Made by a program: the position numbers and the translations under genes. The notes under the pieces were generated by a model. The model saw nothing but the letters and a program-made list of their open reading frames with translations. It had not been told where the DNA came from and made no database searches. Below are positions 17,083-26,030 of a stretch of 64,000 nucleotides of DNA, in pieces; the first letter of the stretch is position 1; every line of letters starts with the position of its first letter. Location of the stretch: NCBI RefSeq assembly GCF_900103525.1, contig NZ_FNHN01000001.1, forward strand, positions 1 through 64,000, given 5' to 3'. The DNA comes from Bacillus sp. OK048 (GTDB lineage Bacteria; Bacillota; Bacilli; Bacillales; Cytobacillaceae).

Positions 17083-18127
17083 GAATCTTCACTTTTCCTT
17101 TTAGCGATTTCCCTTCACTGTTGGCTCTTACTGCCATCAATTCAGAAACAATGCTTATCGCTACCTCTTCCATCGTTTCTGCCCCAATATCCAGGCCAAC
17201 TGGTGAATAAATATCTTCACATATGGATAAATCCTCACCTATATTTTCTATCATTTCTTGTGTTCTGGAAACAGGTCCTAATACACCAATGTATTTTGGG
17301 TTACTTTTTAAAGCAAGATGGAGAGCCTCTTCATCACGGCTTTGCAAATGATTCATAATCACCCACCATGCATCATTTACATTTTCAGGGTTAATATTTT
17401 CTGGAAGCTCGACAAGATGGTTAGCTGAAGGGAAAAAGCGCTCTTTATTAAATTCGCTTCGTGGATCTAGAACGGTTACAGCAAACCCAGCTTTTGCAGC
17501 CAATTCAACTACTGGAATCGCATCCTTTCCAGCGCCTGCAACAATTAACTTCTGTGCTGGACGGATGATATCAATTACAAACGTACGACCTTCCCATTTC
17601 AATACTTCAGCACGTTTTTGTGATTTTAGACTTTTTAGGGCTTTATCATACACGTTGGAAGGCAGGTACTCGCTGTCACCAATAACTTCCCCGTATTTTG
17701 TTACCAATGACTTTATTCCTGTTGGCACTTCCAAAACTAATGAAAATTCTACTTCTTCGCTAATAAGCTTGTCCGTGTACTCCCAAAATGGATCTTCTTT
17801 TTTTGCTGGCAGGATCAGAATTTCTAGTGAACCTTTACAGCCAATCCCTAAACTCCATATTTCGTTGTCACTTAAGTCATAGTTTTTTATAAATGGTGTA
17901 CCACCCTGAATTGCCTTTTCGGCAAAACCATAAATATCGCCTTCTAAGCAGCCACCGCTGATTGTTCCCATCATTTCGGCATCCTCTGCCATCATCATTT
18001 TTGTTCCTGGCATCCTGTATGCTGAACCATTTACACCGATTAGCATCACCAATGCTGCTTTTTTTTCCTTTTTCCAAACAGATTTAATAGAATCCATGAT
18101 CATACGAAATTCTTTTAATTGTGACAT
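17075..18127 (-). CDS. xdhC: XdhC/CoxF-family Mo-hydroxylase maturation protein
   Basis: This protein of about 350 residues has an N-terminal XdhC/CoxI domain (KKAALVMLIGVNGSAYRMPG; GTISGGCLEGDIYG, about residues 30-80) and a C-terminal Rossmann domain (KLIVAGAGKDAIPVVELAA; YIGVLGPVSRTQEM). XdhC binds and sulfurates the Mo cofactor before insertion. The ATG at 18127 has AGGAGG upstream; a frame to 18238 carries a non-homologous AT-rich extension and is rejected. It is upstream of and overlapping the MocA-like gene. Confidence 0.88.
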   Translation of the reverse strand: MSQLKEFRMIMDSIKSVWKKEKKAALVMLIGVNGSAYRMPGTKMMMAEDAEMMGTISGGCLEGDIYGFAEKAIQGGTPFIKNYDLSDNEIWSLGIGCKGSLEILILPAKKEDPFWEYTDKLISEEVEFSLVLEVPTGIKSLVTKYGEVIGDSEYLPSNVYDKALKSLKSQKRAEVLKWEGRTFVIDIIRPAQKLIVAGAGKDAIPVVELAAKAGFAVTVLDPRSEFNKERFFPSANHLVELPENINPENVNDAWWVIMNHLQSRDEEALHLALKSNPKYIGVLGPVSRTQEMIENIGEDLSICEDIYSPVGLDIGAETMEEVAISIVSELMAVRANSEGKSLKGKVKIHV

Positions 18128-18320
18128 CAACAATCCTCCTCTTATTGGCTGGTACCTATTTCTATCCCAAAAATATTTTAAATAGGAAACAAGTGTTATA
18201 TTTATTGTTATGTTATAATAATTTAGGAATATTATCAATAATCAGTTAATTTAAAATAAAAAAAGCAGTCTAAAAATATTTACTGGGTCTGTTTTGAGCT
18301 ACTAACCAGCAAAAGTAAAA

Positions 18321-18517
18321 TAAGCGGAGGTTTTCCGATAATGTGAAGCAAAATCTCCCATTTTCGAATTTTTTGAGTCAATAGGCGGAATCTCTCCGTC
18401 TATTTAAGCCTTTTTTAATACGAATTACCAATTAAGCGGAATTGTTCCGTCTATTTATTAGCTTGTGTTGAATAAACTGCCCCCATCTGATAAATGCGGA
18501 CCTGGAATTTCCGTAGA
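18321..18517. repeat. Array of four short AGCGGA...TCCG intergenic repeats
   Basis: Four related units lie at about 18321-18340, 18382-18406, 18433-18457 and 18491-18517, spaced 50-60 bp. Each has GCGGA followed 5-10 nt later by TCCG, so each can fold as a small hairpin; the middle two share TCCGTCTATTTA. The units fill the gap 18239-18571 between convergently and divergently placed genes, and no coding sequence is visible there. Confidence 0.6.
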
Positions 18518-18571
18518 AACCTTGATAAATAAAGAAAAGACGTAGCCTATTAATACCAATCTAAAAACCTA

Positions 18572-19495
18572 TCAATCTTCGACAAATTTGGAGAAATGAC
18601 TGGCACCGTTATTAAGAGCTAGGTTCACTTCTTGAATAAATAGAGGGATACACGGATTAGAAGATGAACTTTTCCATGCTGCGACAACATTTACACTGTT
18701 ATTATCTCCTACAATATCAATGAATCTAAGACCTGGACTAGCGTAGGTTAGCAAATGTTTAGAGACGATCGAAATCCCTATCCCCGCTTCTACAATCATT
18801 AGTACTGCATCAATTCGCGAAGCGGAGCTCACGATATTAGGTGAGAAGCCTTTAGCAGCACACATAGCAAGGACATGCTCATACCCTTGGAGAGATTCTT
18901 CACGATTCAGCATCACAAACGATTCTCCAGCGAGCTTTTCAAGTAAAACTTCTTTTTCATTAGCTAGTGGGTGATCGTAAGGAACAACCACGCATTTCCG
19001 TTGCTCCCATAGCGTTTTGTATTCCACGCCAGCAATATTTTGAAGCCCGTGCGAAAGTGTGAATCCGATATCGATTTCATCGTTCTGAAGGGTTTTAATA
19101 ATTTGTCCGGTATTGTAATAGACGAAGTTCATTTTTACTTTCGGGTATTTCTTCCTGAATGCCCTGACGACAACAGGTAATAACCTTCTGACAGACACAC
19201 TTAGTAAACCGATATTGATCGTTCCTGCCAATCCTTCTTCAGCCTGACGGGCATTTTCAATTGAACGACCAAGTCTCTCCACAATTTCTCTTGCATCTTT
19301 AAGAAAAACCGTACCAGCATTAGTTAATTCTACGGAGTGCTTGTTGCGATTAAAGAGTTTTACACACATTGTTTTTTCGAGTGAAGCAATCTGCTGACTC
19401 ACGGCAGGCTGTCCCACAAAAAGCTTTTGTGCTGCTTTTGTAAAGTTTAATTCTTCAGCTACCGCAATAAAGTAACGCAATTGTCGGATATCCAT
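18572..19495 (-). CDS. LysR-family transcriptional regulator
   Basis: This 307-residue regulator has a canonical N-terminal HTH (MDIRQLRYFIAVAEELNFTK, then AAQKLFVGQPAVSQQIASLE) and a two-lobed effector domain. The start at 19495 follows AAGGAG at normal spacing; a frame to 19519 is longer by eight residues. It is divergent from the monooxygenase at 19672, the typical layout for a LysR activator and its target. Possible binding sites lie at 19543-19578. Confidence 0.9.
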   Translation of the reverse strand: MDIRQLRYFIAVAEELNFTKAAQKLFVGQPAVSQQIASLEKTMCVKLFNRNKHSVELTNAGTVFLKDAREIVERLGRSIENARQAEEGLAGTINIGLLSVSVRRLLPVVVRAFRKKYPKVKMNFVYYNTGQIIKTLQNDEIDIGFTLSHGLQNIAGVEYKTLWEQRKCVVVPYDHPLANEKEVLLEKLAGESFVMLNREESLQGYEHVLAMCAAKGFSPNIVSSASRIDAVLMIVEAGIGISIVSKHLLTYASPGLRFIDIVGDNNSVNVVAAWKSSSSNPCIPLFIQEVNLALNNGASHFSKFVED

Positions 19496-19542
19496 ACCAT
19501 TCTCCTTCTCGTTCTCCACGCTTAATAAATATATGATATCAC

Positions 19543-19578
19543 AATTACCGCTCTCCTTTGGTAATTAGAAAACCTAAT
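19543..19578. promoter_or_regulatory. Candidate LysR binding region
   Basis: Two overlapping inverted repeats occur in the divergent intergenic gap: AATTACC...GGTAATT with a 10-nt spacer (19543-19566), and ATTAG-AAAAC-CTAAT (19564-19578). The second contains a T-N11-A motif typical of LysR sites. Confidence 0.5.
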
Positions 19579-19671
19579 CACCGATATTATTTTTAAATAT
19601 TTCAATAATTAAGTTAATTTATGTATCATCATAGTTAAACAAAAGTAAATATATACATAGGAGGACTATCC

Positions 19672-20865
19672 ATGCAAAAAGTATTTCCCGAACTAAGCCG
19701 TGAGGAAGCAATGAAGAGAGTCGTTAGGTTAATTCCATCTATTCAATCACGTGCAAACCTAACTGAAAAAATTCGACGTCAACCAAAAGAAACCATTGAG
19801 GAATTCATTGAAGCCAAGTTGCTTCGCCTGTTGATGCCAAAGCGTTGGGGAGGGTATGAACTAGATATTGAAGCACTTCATGAAACAACAGCTAAAATTT
19901 CAAAAACCGACCCGTCTGCTGGATGGTGCTATGGATTGCTCGTTTTGCATTCATGGATGCTTGCCTATTATCCCGAAGAAGCACAACAGGAGGTTTGGGA
20001 GAAAAACCCGGATGCTTGTATCGCCTCTTCATTTGGTTCACTTCCGGGCAATGAAATCAAACAGGTTGAAGGAGGTTACACCGTTAGTGGTGAGTGGGGG
20101 TTTTCGTCGGGGATTAATCACAGTGACTGGATCATGATTTCTGTCGTTATGGGACCGGAGAGGGTTTATGATTCCCCACAATACATGATGATGCTCGTTC
20201 CAAAAAGTGATTTCACCATAATAGATACATGGGAAACGATTGCACAAAAGGGAACGGGAAGCAATAATATCCAGCTAACTGATGTATTTATACCTAATTA
20301 CAGAACAATCGATATGGCAGTATGGTGTCAAACAGGAGTAGGGCCTGGTAGCACGATAAATAACATTCTATTATATCAGCATCCACTTTACGCTGTTATG
20401 CCTGTCTGTCTCACATCCTCCGTTTTAGGCGCAAGCCAGGGTGCTTATGACTTATGGAAAAACACAATGAAAAAGAAATCGACTGTCAGAGGGGCAAATG
20501 TATCAGAATACACACACCAACAAATCCGCATCGCAGAAGTGTCCGCAATGCTTGAAGCCGCTGAAGCTCTGTTGGAAAAATCATTAATGCGGCTCCGTAC
20601 CGGAGAACCAATCGATACTTATGAAAGGCTGCGTCTACGCAAAAATTATGGATTTACCGCTAAATTGTGCAAAAATGCTATGCAAACGATGATCGATCAT
20701 AGCGGAGCAGGAAGTATGTTTGAAAAAAATCCTCTACAGCGCTACTGGAGAGATGTGCAAGCCTCTTCAATGCATATTACGTTCAATATGGACTATCTCG
20801 GTGAAATGTTCGGCAAGGTTGAGCTGGGTCTGCCTTTAAGTCCAAAAGACACTTTGTTATCTTAA
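19672..20865 (+). CDS. Acyl-CoA-dehydrogenase-fold flavin monooxygenase (HsaA/DszC/HpaH-like)
   Basis: This 397-residue flavoprotein has an acyl-CoA-dehydrogenase fold but monooxygenase-type features: DPSAGWCYGLL near residue 82, SSFGSLPGNEIKQVEGGY and SGEWGFSSGINHSDW in the beta domain, and YWRDVQASSMHITFN near the C terminus. Group D monooxygenases of this type hydroxylate phenols or desulfurise aromatics using reduced flavin supplied by a separate reductase. No reductase is adjacent, but one of the flavin-reductase fold is encoded at 25349. AGGAGG precedes the ATG. It is divergent from LysR and probably controlled by it. Confidence 0.8.
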   Translation: MQKVFPELSREEAMKRVVRLIPSIQSRANLTEKIRRQPKETIEEFIEAKLLRLLMPKRWGGYELDIEALHETTAKISKTDPSAGWCYGLLVLHSWMLAYYPEEAQQEVWEKNPDACIASSFGSLPGNEIKQVEGGYTVSGEWGFSSGINHSDWIMISVVMGPERVYDSPQYMMMLVPKSDFTIIDTWETIAQKGTGSNNIQLTDVFIPNYRTIDMAVWCQTGVGPGSTINNILLYQHPLYAVMPVCLTSSVLGASQGAYDLWKNTMKKKSTVRGANVSEYTHQQIRIAEVSAMLEAAEALLEKSLMRLRTGEPIDTYERLRLRKNYGFTAKLCKNAMQTMIDHSGAGSMFEKNPLQRYWRDVQASSMHITFNMDYLGEMFGKVELGLPLSPKDTLLS

Positions 20866-20924
20866 GGAATTTTTATAAACCTCTACTCCTGTAAAAAATA
20901 TTTGAATTAACGCAGACATAAAGA

Positions 20925-20962
20925 AAAAAGCAGTCTAAGATAAATTTTTAGAACTGCTTTTT
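20925..20962. terminator. Bidirectional terminator between convergent genes
   Basis: AAAAAGCAGT pairs with ACTGCTTTTT, extended by CTAA/TTAG, and the stem ends supply the T-runs for both strands. Confidence 0.8.
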
Positions 20963-20967
20963 CCATG

Positions 20968-22329
20968 TTAGACGGTTACTGCTGCGTAAAACTCATCATA
21001 TAAGGCCTGAACGGCTCTTTTTTCATCGACTTCTTTTACACCGAACATCATACTTACCTCTGATGAGCCTTGGTTAATCATTTCAATATTAACCTCTGCC
21101 TTCGCTAATGCTTTAGAGGCCCGGGCCATCGTTCCTACATTCCTGCGCATTCCTTCACCCACGACCATGATCAATGCGAGGCTATGCTCAAATCGTACTA
21201 CATCAGCTTGTAGCTCTGACTCAATTCTCCAGGTTATTTCATTTTCCATATCTGGGTCCAATTGTGACTCTCTTAAAATGACAGAAACATCATCAATTCC
21301 TGAAGGTGTATGTTCATAGGAGAGGCCATATTCCTCTAATATACTTAAAAGTTTGCGACCAAAGCCAATTTCTCTATTCATTAAGTATTTGCTAACGTAT
21401 ATACTGCAGAAACCTTTATCACTGGCAATTCCCACAACCGGTCCATTGGTATTATCGCGCGTATAAACGATTCGAGTACCAGGAGCTGATGGGTTGTTTG
21501 TATTTTTAATTTGAACTGGAATTCCAGCACGGAAAGCAGGTACTAATGCTTCATCATGCAAAACAGAAAATCCTGCATAAGATAATTCCCGCATTTCCCG
21601 ATAGGTTAATTCTTTTATTTCAGTTGGTTTATGAACAAGGTTTGGATTTACAGAAAATACTGCATCCACATCCGTAAAATTCTCATATAGTGTTGCTTTT
21701 ATACCGTTGGCCAATATCGAACCCGTTATATCCGAGCCACTCCGTGAAAAGGTGAACACTTCACCTTGTTTGCTATAGCCAAAGAATCCTGGAAAAATAA
21801 TGATTCCTGGAATTTCACGAAGGGAATATAAATTTTCATACGCTTCTGGTAACACCTGTGCATTACCCGGTTCATCACTGACAAACAATCCTGCTTCACG
21901 CGGATTTACATATGTTGCCTCAACACCCTGCTCCCTAAAGTAAGCAGCAACGAGTTTAGCATTATTATCCTCACCGCTAGCCTTCAGGAGATCCATAAAA
22001 CGATCTGGTTTGCTTCTGTCCCCATTTAATCTTTCAGATAAATCGTGATGTATTTCACTAATTACCTCATTAGGGAGAGCTAACTCAGCTGCGATGGAGG
22101 AATATCTTGACATAACGGCGTCAAACTTTTGCTTTGGATTACTATCTTGCAAACACAACTCTGCGCACTCTATCAACAAGTCCGTTACCTTCTCATCTTC
22201 AGCAAACCGCTTCCCAGGAGCAGATACAACAACAACTTTCCGCTCTGGATCAGCCATTACAATCTGAAAAACCTTTTCGATTTGATTTCCAGATGCTAAA
22301 GAGGATCCACCAAACTTTACAACCTTCAT
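20968..22329 (-). CDS. Aspartate kinase, class III-like (YclM type)
   Basis: This 453-residue kinase catalyses the first step of the lysine/threonine/methionine pathway. It opens MKVVKFGGSSLASG (substrate and ATP site), has FSRSGSDITGSILANGI in the kinase domain and ends with two ACT domains (VEINIEM-like segment AEVNIEMINQGSSE). The length matches B. subtilis YclM, a monofunctional enzyme. The ATG at 22329 is chosen by homology; the frame extends to 22470 through AT-rich sequence with no good site. No lysine riboswitch or T-box is visible in the 157-nt leader. Confidence 0.9.
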   Translation of the reverse strand: MKVVKFGGSSLASGNQIEKVFQIVMADPERKVVVVSAPGKRFAEDEKVTDLLIECAELCLQDSNPKQKFDAVMSRYSSIAAELALPNEVISEIHHDLSERLNGDRSKPDRFMDLLKASGEDNNAKLVAAYFREQGVEATYVNPREAGLFVSDEPGNAQVLPEAYENLYSLREIPGIIIFPGFFGYSKQGEVFTFSRSGSDITGSILANGIKATLYENFTDVDAVFSVNPNLVHKPTEIKELTYREMRELSYAGFSVLHDEALVPAFRAGIPVQIKNTNNPSAPGTRIVYTRDNTNGPVVGIASDKGFCSIYVSKYLMNREIGFGRKLLSILEEYGLSYEHTPSGIDDVSVILRESQLDPDMENEITWRIESELQADVVRFEHSLALIMVVGEGMRRNVGTMARASKALAKAEVNIEMINQGSSEVSMMFGVKEVDEKRAVQALYDEFYAAVTV

Positions 22330-22442
22330 CACTACATCACCTATCCCAAAAAGTATAATCTTAATTTTATCCATATTCAGAAAATAATCAAGTGTTTTTT
22401 TCTCCTGTAAAAATACATTTGTTTTTCTAGGAAGGACAAAGT

Positions 22443-22482
22443 AAAAAATATCCAGGGATAATTTTATCAATTATCCTGGATA
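22443..22482 (-). terminator. Terminator of the Nudix gene
   Basis: TATCCAGGGATAAT pairs with ATTATCCTGGATA (one bulged G), followed by a T-run on the minus strand. Confidence 0.75.
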
Positions 22483-22486
22483 ATCA

Positions 22487-23104
22487 TCACTTTTTCATTA
22501 TTTCAATAAAATGGGATAGAATTTTTGCGGTTAGTCCCCAAATAGCCTTCTCTTCATAAATGTAAAAGTATTCATCCAGTGAGCGGGTCCTCCAATTATA
22601 ATTCTCACCACCGACAATTAAATCAAAAGGAAAATTCTCTTCCGGCTCAACTTTAAAATGAAGATGGTAAATATCCGGATCATGATTGATAAAATAGGTT
22701 AACGGTACTGTAAATACCTCGCCCACCTCAGCAGGGTTGGGGTTAATCATCTCTGGATTCTCGATGATGGCTGCAAATGGATAAATCATCATTCCAAAAG
22801 GAGAAATCATGAAATCAAGCGGTAGAACTTCCGATAAATTCTCCCTGCTTATTCCTAATTCCTCTATCGTTTCCCTTATTGCTGCACTTTTTTCATCTAT
22901 GTCCTGCGGATCAATTCTTCCTCCCGGAAAACAAATTTCACCAGGCTGCCTTCTTAGGTGAAGGGAGCGTATTTCAAACAAGACGTGAATGCCATCTTCT
23001 TTTTGGATAAGTGGTACCATTACAGCAAACTTTGAAAATTTATCACTCCCCAAAATTTTAGGGGTATGACTTTTTAACTTCGAATGAACGGATTTTAAGT
23101 TCAT
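22487..23104 (-). CDS. Nudix hydrolase, CoA pyrophosphatase type (NudL/YeaB)
   Basis: This 205-residue Nudix protein has the CoA-diphosphatase block RRQPGEICFPGGRID before an intact Nudix box (GGRIDPQDIDEKSAAIRETI, then EELGI). Such enzymes cleave CoA and oxidised CoA to phosphopantetheine and ADP. The ATG at 23104 follows GGAGGTG; a TTG five codons earlier overlaps that site. It has its own terminator and no obvious functional link to its neighbours. Confidence 0.85.
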   Translation of the reverse strand: MNLKSVHSKLKSHTPKILGSDKFSKFAVMVPLIQKEDGIHVLFEIRSLHLRRQPGEICFPGGRIDPQDIDEKSAAIRETIEELGISRENLSEVLPLDFMISPFGMMIYPFAAIIENPEMINPNPAEVGEVFTVPLTYFINHDPDIYHLHFKVEPEENFPFDLIVGGENYNWRTRSLDEYFYIYEEKAIWGLTAKILSHFIEIMKK

Positions 23105-23183
23105 GATTATCACCTCCAAATAAAATCTATCTTTTCAATCCTATCATTTTCATATATATAATCCTTATCTTATGGTTTTTTTC

Positions 23184-23219
23184 AAAAAAAAACAATCCAA
23201 TGTACCGATCATCGGATTG
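23184..23219 (-). terminator. Terminator of the homogentisate operon
   Basis: CAATCC/GGATTG stem with an inner pair and a 9-nt T-run on the minus strand, just after hmgA. Confidence 0.65.
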
Positions 23220-23237
23220 CTTCACTAAACTATTTAG

Positions 23238-24395
23238 TTATTTCTCCACCCATGAAAACATATAATTTGTGTCCTCGAACTGGTGGGCACTCTTGACCAC
23301 TTTAAGCGGATGAAAGGTATCAATCATAACCGCTAGTTCATGTGTTTCTTTTTTCCCAATGCTCGCTTCCGTCTTTCCAGGATGCGGACCATGTGGAATG
23401 CCGCTTGGGTGGAGAGTTAGGGACTCTAGTTGTACCCCTTTACGACTCATGAAATTACCTTTAACGTAATAAAGTAGTTCGTCGCTATTGACATTACTAT
23501 GATAGTAAGGAGCTGGGATTGCTTCTGGATGGTAGTCAAATAACCTTGGTACAAATGAACATACCACAAAGTTATTCCCCTCAAAGGTTTGATGAATAGG
23601 CGGGGGCTGATGAATTCTTCCTGTAATTGGCTCAAAATCCTCAACATTAAATGCCCATGGATAGAGATAACCATCCCAGCCGACAACATCTAACGGATGA
23701 TGTCCCAATACATGTGAATGGATGAATCCCCGTGATTTCGTTAACACCTCATATTCTCCTTTTTGGTCAAAGGTCTCCAGTATTTCTGGTCCACGGATAT
23801 CCCGCTCACAAAACGGACTATGCTCTAACATTTGCCCGTATTCATTTCGATAACGTCTTGGTGTGGTAATCTGGCTAAACGATTCAATAAACAGGATTTT
23901 TGTTATTTCATTCTCATTTGGAACCAACCGGTAGATCGTCCCAATCGGAATCAACAGGTAATCTCCTGGTCGATAGGTGATACTTCCGAACATCGTTTCA
24001 AGCTTCCCTGAGCCGTAATGAATAAACATCATTTCATCTCCATCACCATTACGGTAATAACCTTTCATCGGCTCATTTACAGAAGCAGTTCCTATTAATA
24101 AGTCTTGATTTCCTAATAGATAGTCCCGTGCTGTAAGTGCATCTCCTGTTTTAATCGTCTTGTTGGTCAAAAAAAGCCGATGCTTTAACGCTTGCTGATC
24201 TTCATATTCAGGCAAATACCTGCTAAGTTGCTCCGCTTTTAGCACTTCCGTTGGCATATAATGGTGATAAAGAATCGATTGCGTTCCTGAAAAACCGCGT
24301 GTCCCCATTACCTGTTCACGAAAGAGACTCCCATTATCTTTTTTAAACATGGTATGGCGTTTTTGCGGAATCCTTCCCATTTGCCGGTAATACAT
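23238..24395 (-). CDS. hmgA: Homogentisate 1,2-dioxygenase
   Basis: This 385-residue non-haem Fe(II) dioxygenase opens homogentisate to maleylacetoacetate. Its N-terminal KRHTMF and LYHHYMPTEV blocks match Gram-positive HmgA proteins. The iron ligands of the cupin core are seen in PYYHSNVNSDELLYYV (His and Glu) and GIPHGPHPG (His). It is the last gene of the HPPD operon, 14 nt after the FAH-family gene. The first ATG is kept as start although its ribosome binding site abuts it. Confidence 0.9.
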   Translation of the reverse strand: MYYRQMGRIPQKRHTMFKKDNGSLFREQVMGTRGFSGTQSILYHHYMPTEVLKAEQLSRYLPEYEDQQALKHRLFLTNKTIKTGDALTARDYLLGNQDLLIGTASVNEPMKGYYRNGDGDEMMFIHYGSGKLETMFGSITYRPGDYLLIPIGTIYRLVPNENEITKILFIESFSQITTPRRYRNEYGQMLEHSPFCERDIRGPEILETFDQKGEYEVLTKSRGFIHSHVLGHHPLDVVGWDGYLYPWAFNVEDFEPITGRIHQPPPIHQTFEGNNFVVCSFVPRLFDYHPEAIPAPYYHSNVNSDELLYYVKGNFMSRKGVQLESLTLHPSGIPHGPHPGKTEASIGKKETHELAVMIDTFHPLKVVKSAHQFEDTNYMFSWVEK

Positions 24396-24409
24396 CCCCT
24401 CACCTCACT

Positions 24410-25333
24410 TTAATCATTTACAATCGTATTCTTTAATACTCCAAGTTTATCAATCTCCAATTCAATGACGTCACCGGGTTGTAACCAGCGATGTACCTCT
24501 GTACCGAGTTCTAGGATACATCCTGTCCCAACGGTACCAGAACCAATGATCTCCCCAGGGTAAAGAGTAACCCCTGCAGATGCCCTCTCTATCATTTCAG
24601 CAAACGAATAAAAGATATCCTTCATATTTCCTTCTGAAAGAAGCACACCATTAACCTTCGCTTTCATGGAAACGTCAAAACCTTTACCAGACCGGCAATT
24701 CTCCATCTCATCCTTGGTAATAATCCAAGGTCCTATCGAGGTGGCAAAATCCTTCCCCTTCGCAGGTCCTAAGCCTACTTTCATTTCCTTCCTCTGAAGA
24801 TCTCTAGCACTCCAGTCATTTAATATACAATAGCCAAAGATGTATTTGTCAGCTTCAGCAGCTGAAATATTCCTGCCTTGTTTTCCGATGACACACGCCA
24901 CTTCCAGCTCATAATCTAGCCAATTACAGTCATGTGGCAAAGGAATATTTTCTTCAGGTCCCTTGATCGCAAGATGATTAGAGAAATAAAAGACTGGTAG
25001 TTGGTACCATTCCGGGATCATTTGCAGTCCTCTGTTTTCCCTTGCTGATTTCACATGCTGCTCAAAAGCGTAAAAATCTCGGAAGCTCTTGGGAGCCGGC
25101 AGCGGCGCCAATAGTGTAACATCATGTAACGGATATACCCCCCTATCTTCTGCTGTAAGAAGTAAGAGTTGTGAAGCAGGTTGCATATTTTGCTCACTCT
25201 GTTCCAGAAAGTCTATCAGTTTTTCCGGCAAAATGCCGTTTGTTGCTTCATACATATCCACAATTAGGTCAGTAGCTAATAGAACTCCTGACCTTATAGT
25301 TTGATCACTTTTTTCAAAGGTTACAAATCTCAG
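24410..25333 (-). CDS. Fumarylacetoacetate hydrolase-family protein (possible CTG start)
   Basis: This protein of about 307 residues would cleave fumarylacetoacetate (or a related acylpyruvate) to fumarate and acetoacetate. Metal ligands are in WLDYELEVACVIGKQG (Glu, Glu) and the Asp of NDWSARDLQ; KGKDFATSIGPWI is also family-typical. The obvious GTG (25261) would start inside a conserved region. The upstream 24 codons (RFVTFEKSDQTIRSGVLLAT and on) read as a normal FAH N terminus and begin with CTG at 25333 right after GGGGTGAGG. No in-frame ATG, GTG or TTG exists before 25261, so a CTG start is proposed. Confidence 0.85.
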   Translation of the reverse strand: MRFVTFEKSDQTIRSGVLLATDLIVDMYEATNGILPEKLIDFLEQSEQNMQPASQLLLLTAEDRGVYPLHDVTLLAPLPAPKSFRDFYAFEQHVKSARENRGLQMIPEWYQLPVFYFSNHLAIKGPEENIPLPHDCNWLDYELEVACVIGKQGRNISAAEADKYIFGYCILNDWSARDLQRKEMKVGLGPAKGKDFATSIGPWIITKDEMENCRSGKGFDVSMKAKVNGVLLSEGNMKDIFYSFAEMIERASAGVTLYPGEIIGSGTVGTGCILELGTEVHRWLQPGDVIELEIDKLGVLKNTIVND

Positions 25334-25348
25334 AACCTCACCCCATTT

Positions 25349-25957
25349 CTATTTCCTAAAAATTTCAAACGTTTTTCCCAATGGATTGGTGTAGGTATTA
25401 CCTGCCATTCTGCCAATTGGCTGAAGCTTCATGGTATCGATTCTCCCGTTATGATATAAATCATCTTCAATGTGGATATTCAAAACTTTCCCAATTACAA
25501 GACTCCCTGCACCCGCATTGTCACCAAAATCCAACACCTGGTAGATCTCGCATTCTAAATGAACCAAGGATTCCTTAATACGCGGCACCTTTACTAGACG
25601 ACTTGACTCTTTTGTTAAGCCGGTTATTTCCATTTCATCTACTTCAGGAGTGAATTCAACCGCACAATCATTCATTTGCTGTGCCATATTTTCACTAACA
25701 ATATTGATTACAAATTGCTTTGTTTTTTCAATATTAATAAGGGTATCTTTTTTGGCCCCATCACTTCCCCTTCTCATCGGTGAAAAACAAATGAGCATCG
25801 GATCTGCACAAATTGCAGTAAAAAAACTAAATGGAGCGGCGTTAGCGATACCATTTTCATCCACCGTTGACACAAAGGCAATCGGACGAGGCAAAATGGA
25901 GCCAATTAATAGTTTATAAGCGTCTCTCCATTCCATTGTATCTGGTGACACATCCAT
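25349..25957 (-). CDS. Flavin reductase-like FMN-binding protein (DIM6/NTAB type)
   Basis: This 202-residue split-barrel flavin protein has PRPIAFVSTVDENGIANAAP and FSFFTAICADPMLICFSP, the flavin-binding strands of this family. It lies inside the tyrosine-degradation operon, 75 nt after HPPD and 15 nt before the FAH-family gene, where a maleylacetoacetate isomerase might be expected. It could supply reduced flavin to a group D monooxygenase such as the one at 19672. The ATG at 25957 is preferred to the GTG at 25969. Confidence 0.82.
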   Translation of the reverse strand: MDVSPDTMEWRDAYKLLIGSILPRPIAFVSTVDENGIANAAPFSFFTAICADPMLICFSPMRRGSDGAKKDTLINIEKTKQFVINIVSENMAQQMNDCAVEFTPEVDEMEITGLTKESSRLVKVPRIKESLVHLECEIYQVLDFGDNAGAGSLVIGKVLNIHIEDDLYHNGRIDTMKLQPIGRMAGNTYTNPLGKTFEIFRK

Positions 25958-26030
25958 TTCTCTCACCACTCTTTTCTATATAAACTCTTTGAAAAAGGGA
26001 GAAAACTTCCCCCTTTTTCGGAAATAAAAA

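Noticed and set aside
18321..18517. CRISPR array
   Set aside because: Units are short, degenerate, self-complementary and not identical; spacing is loose and no cas gene is near.
22330..22486. Lysine riboswitch or T-box ahead of aspartokinase
   Set aside because: The leader is too short and only the Nudix gene terminator is found there.
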